Shown here: positions 63,470 to 64,000 of the stretch, in pieces | Layout: the number at the start of each line of letters is the position of its first letter | Numbering within the stretch: the stretch's first letter is position 1 | Translations under genes and position numbers: made by a program | Assembly: GCF_040581485.1 (NCBI RefSeq) | Contig: NC_090129.1 | Location: 10,898,501-10,962,500, forward strand | Direction of reading: 5' to 3' | Length of the DNA: 64,000 nucleotides | Source of the DNA: Linepithema humile | Lineage: Eukaryota; Arthropoda; Insecta; Hymenoptera; Formicidae | Notes under the pieces: generated by a model | Databases searched by the model: none | What the model saw: only the letters and a program-made list of their open reading frames with translations | Told to the model about the DNA's origin: nothing

Positions 63470-64000
63470 TTAAGCGCAATCACAAATTATACATATTTAA
63501 ATACATAGACGCAACCGAATACCGCAAAAACAACAGTAGACAGGCATTGTTTGTATAATCATTAAAAACTATGGATAAAAAATTATAGCCCAATCGGTTG
63601 TCTAGGCGATGGAAAATAGAAGAGGTCGGTATTTAATCAAAGACACACATCGCCGATAGCATGCTTTGTCGGGAACATCATATGCCGTGGCACCTTATAT
63701 AGGCTTACAAATATAATCGAGATAAAATATGTTTAACGGTAGCTACCCTTCAAAATTTCATTTTTCGAAGAAATGCAAAAACACGTAAACTTACTTTTGC
63801 ACTAATGTGTAACATATATTTTCCAGATTTTTCGGTTCGAATTTAGCCGTGTTGGATGGATTTCTTGAAATTTATAGAAGTGGTTCACCTCCTAAAATGG
63901 ATTAATCGAATCGACCAAATTGTGTTTTTTATCGCTCCTCGTGACACACATTTTTCAATTAAATTCGTTTAAAAAGATTTTTCTATATGAAACAACCAAA
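63470..64000. other. Right end of the window, nothing recognised
   Basis: AT-rich, no open frame of note, no repeat shared with the rest of the window. Confidence 0.5.

Overview
The window is AT-rich eukaryotic nuclear DNA from an insect, most likely a hymenopteran and possibly an ant. The evidence is intron-bearing genes with canonical splice sites, Toll-1-type receptors, an insect acyl-CoA desaturase, a mariner element, a Ty3/gypsy element and a DUF4806 gene. The species cannot be fixed from sequence alone.

The backbone is a minus-strand tandem array of Toll-1-like receptor genes: signal peptide, leucine-rich repeats (LRRs), cysteine-rich LRR caps, one membrane helix and a TIR domain. Five units are recognisable: TLR-a (1-3279, 3' end outside the window), TLR-bc (12475-25217, split), TLR-d (25218-28884, 5' half only), TLR-e (32751-56747) and TLR-f (60237-60524, TIR remnant). 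Their flanks are duplicated too (4589-6571, 30943-32750, 56748-60236). No unit is intact. TLR-a has two nonsense codons. TLR-bc has a split and frameshifted TIR exon. TLR-d has lost its signal peptide and 3' half and is joined to TLR-bc. TLR-e has five exons that would encode about 1,009 residues; its only lesion I can see is an 11.35-kb transposon in exon 4, plus a gypsy element in intron 3.

Inserted material makes up about half the window. (i) 6572-12189 is a Tc1/mariner-superfamily element with terminal inverted repeats over 2 kb long, itself hit by a mariner. (ii) 12551-20127 is a 7.6-kb block carrying a complete acyl-CoA desaturase gene, whose last exon has been amplified in direct and inverted orientation; the block sits exactly inside the TIR exon of TLR-bc. 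(iii) 22323-24244 and 28999-30938 are two solo-LTR-like elements in opposite orientations, each with the target duplication GTAT. (iv) 34188-45540 is an 11.35-kb transposon with CCCAGCAAACAC termini, a tnp2-like transposase, a DUF4806 partner gene, 153-bp repeats and a captured, intron-bearing, decayed Tudor-domain gene fragment. (v) 45938-53748 is a very young gypsy element with 1,449-bp LTRs, gag, pol and a textbook -1 frameshift signal. (vi) Several palindromic MITEs are present, with a protease relic and hammerhead-like motifs at the right end.

The strongest leads are the two-gene transposon with its Tudor cargo, the desaturase block inside a TIR exon with its inverted last-exon array, and the near-intact TLR-e. 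Coordinates of exons, insertion junctions and repeats were read by eye against the paralogous copies in the window.
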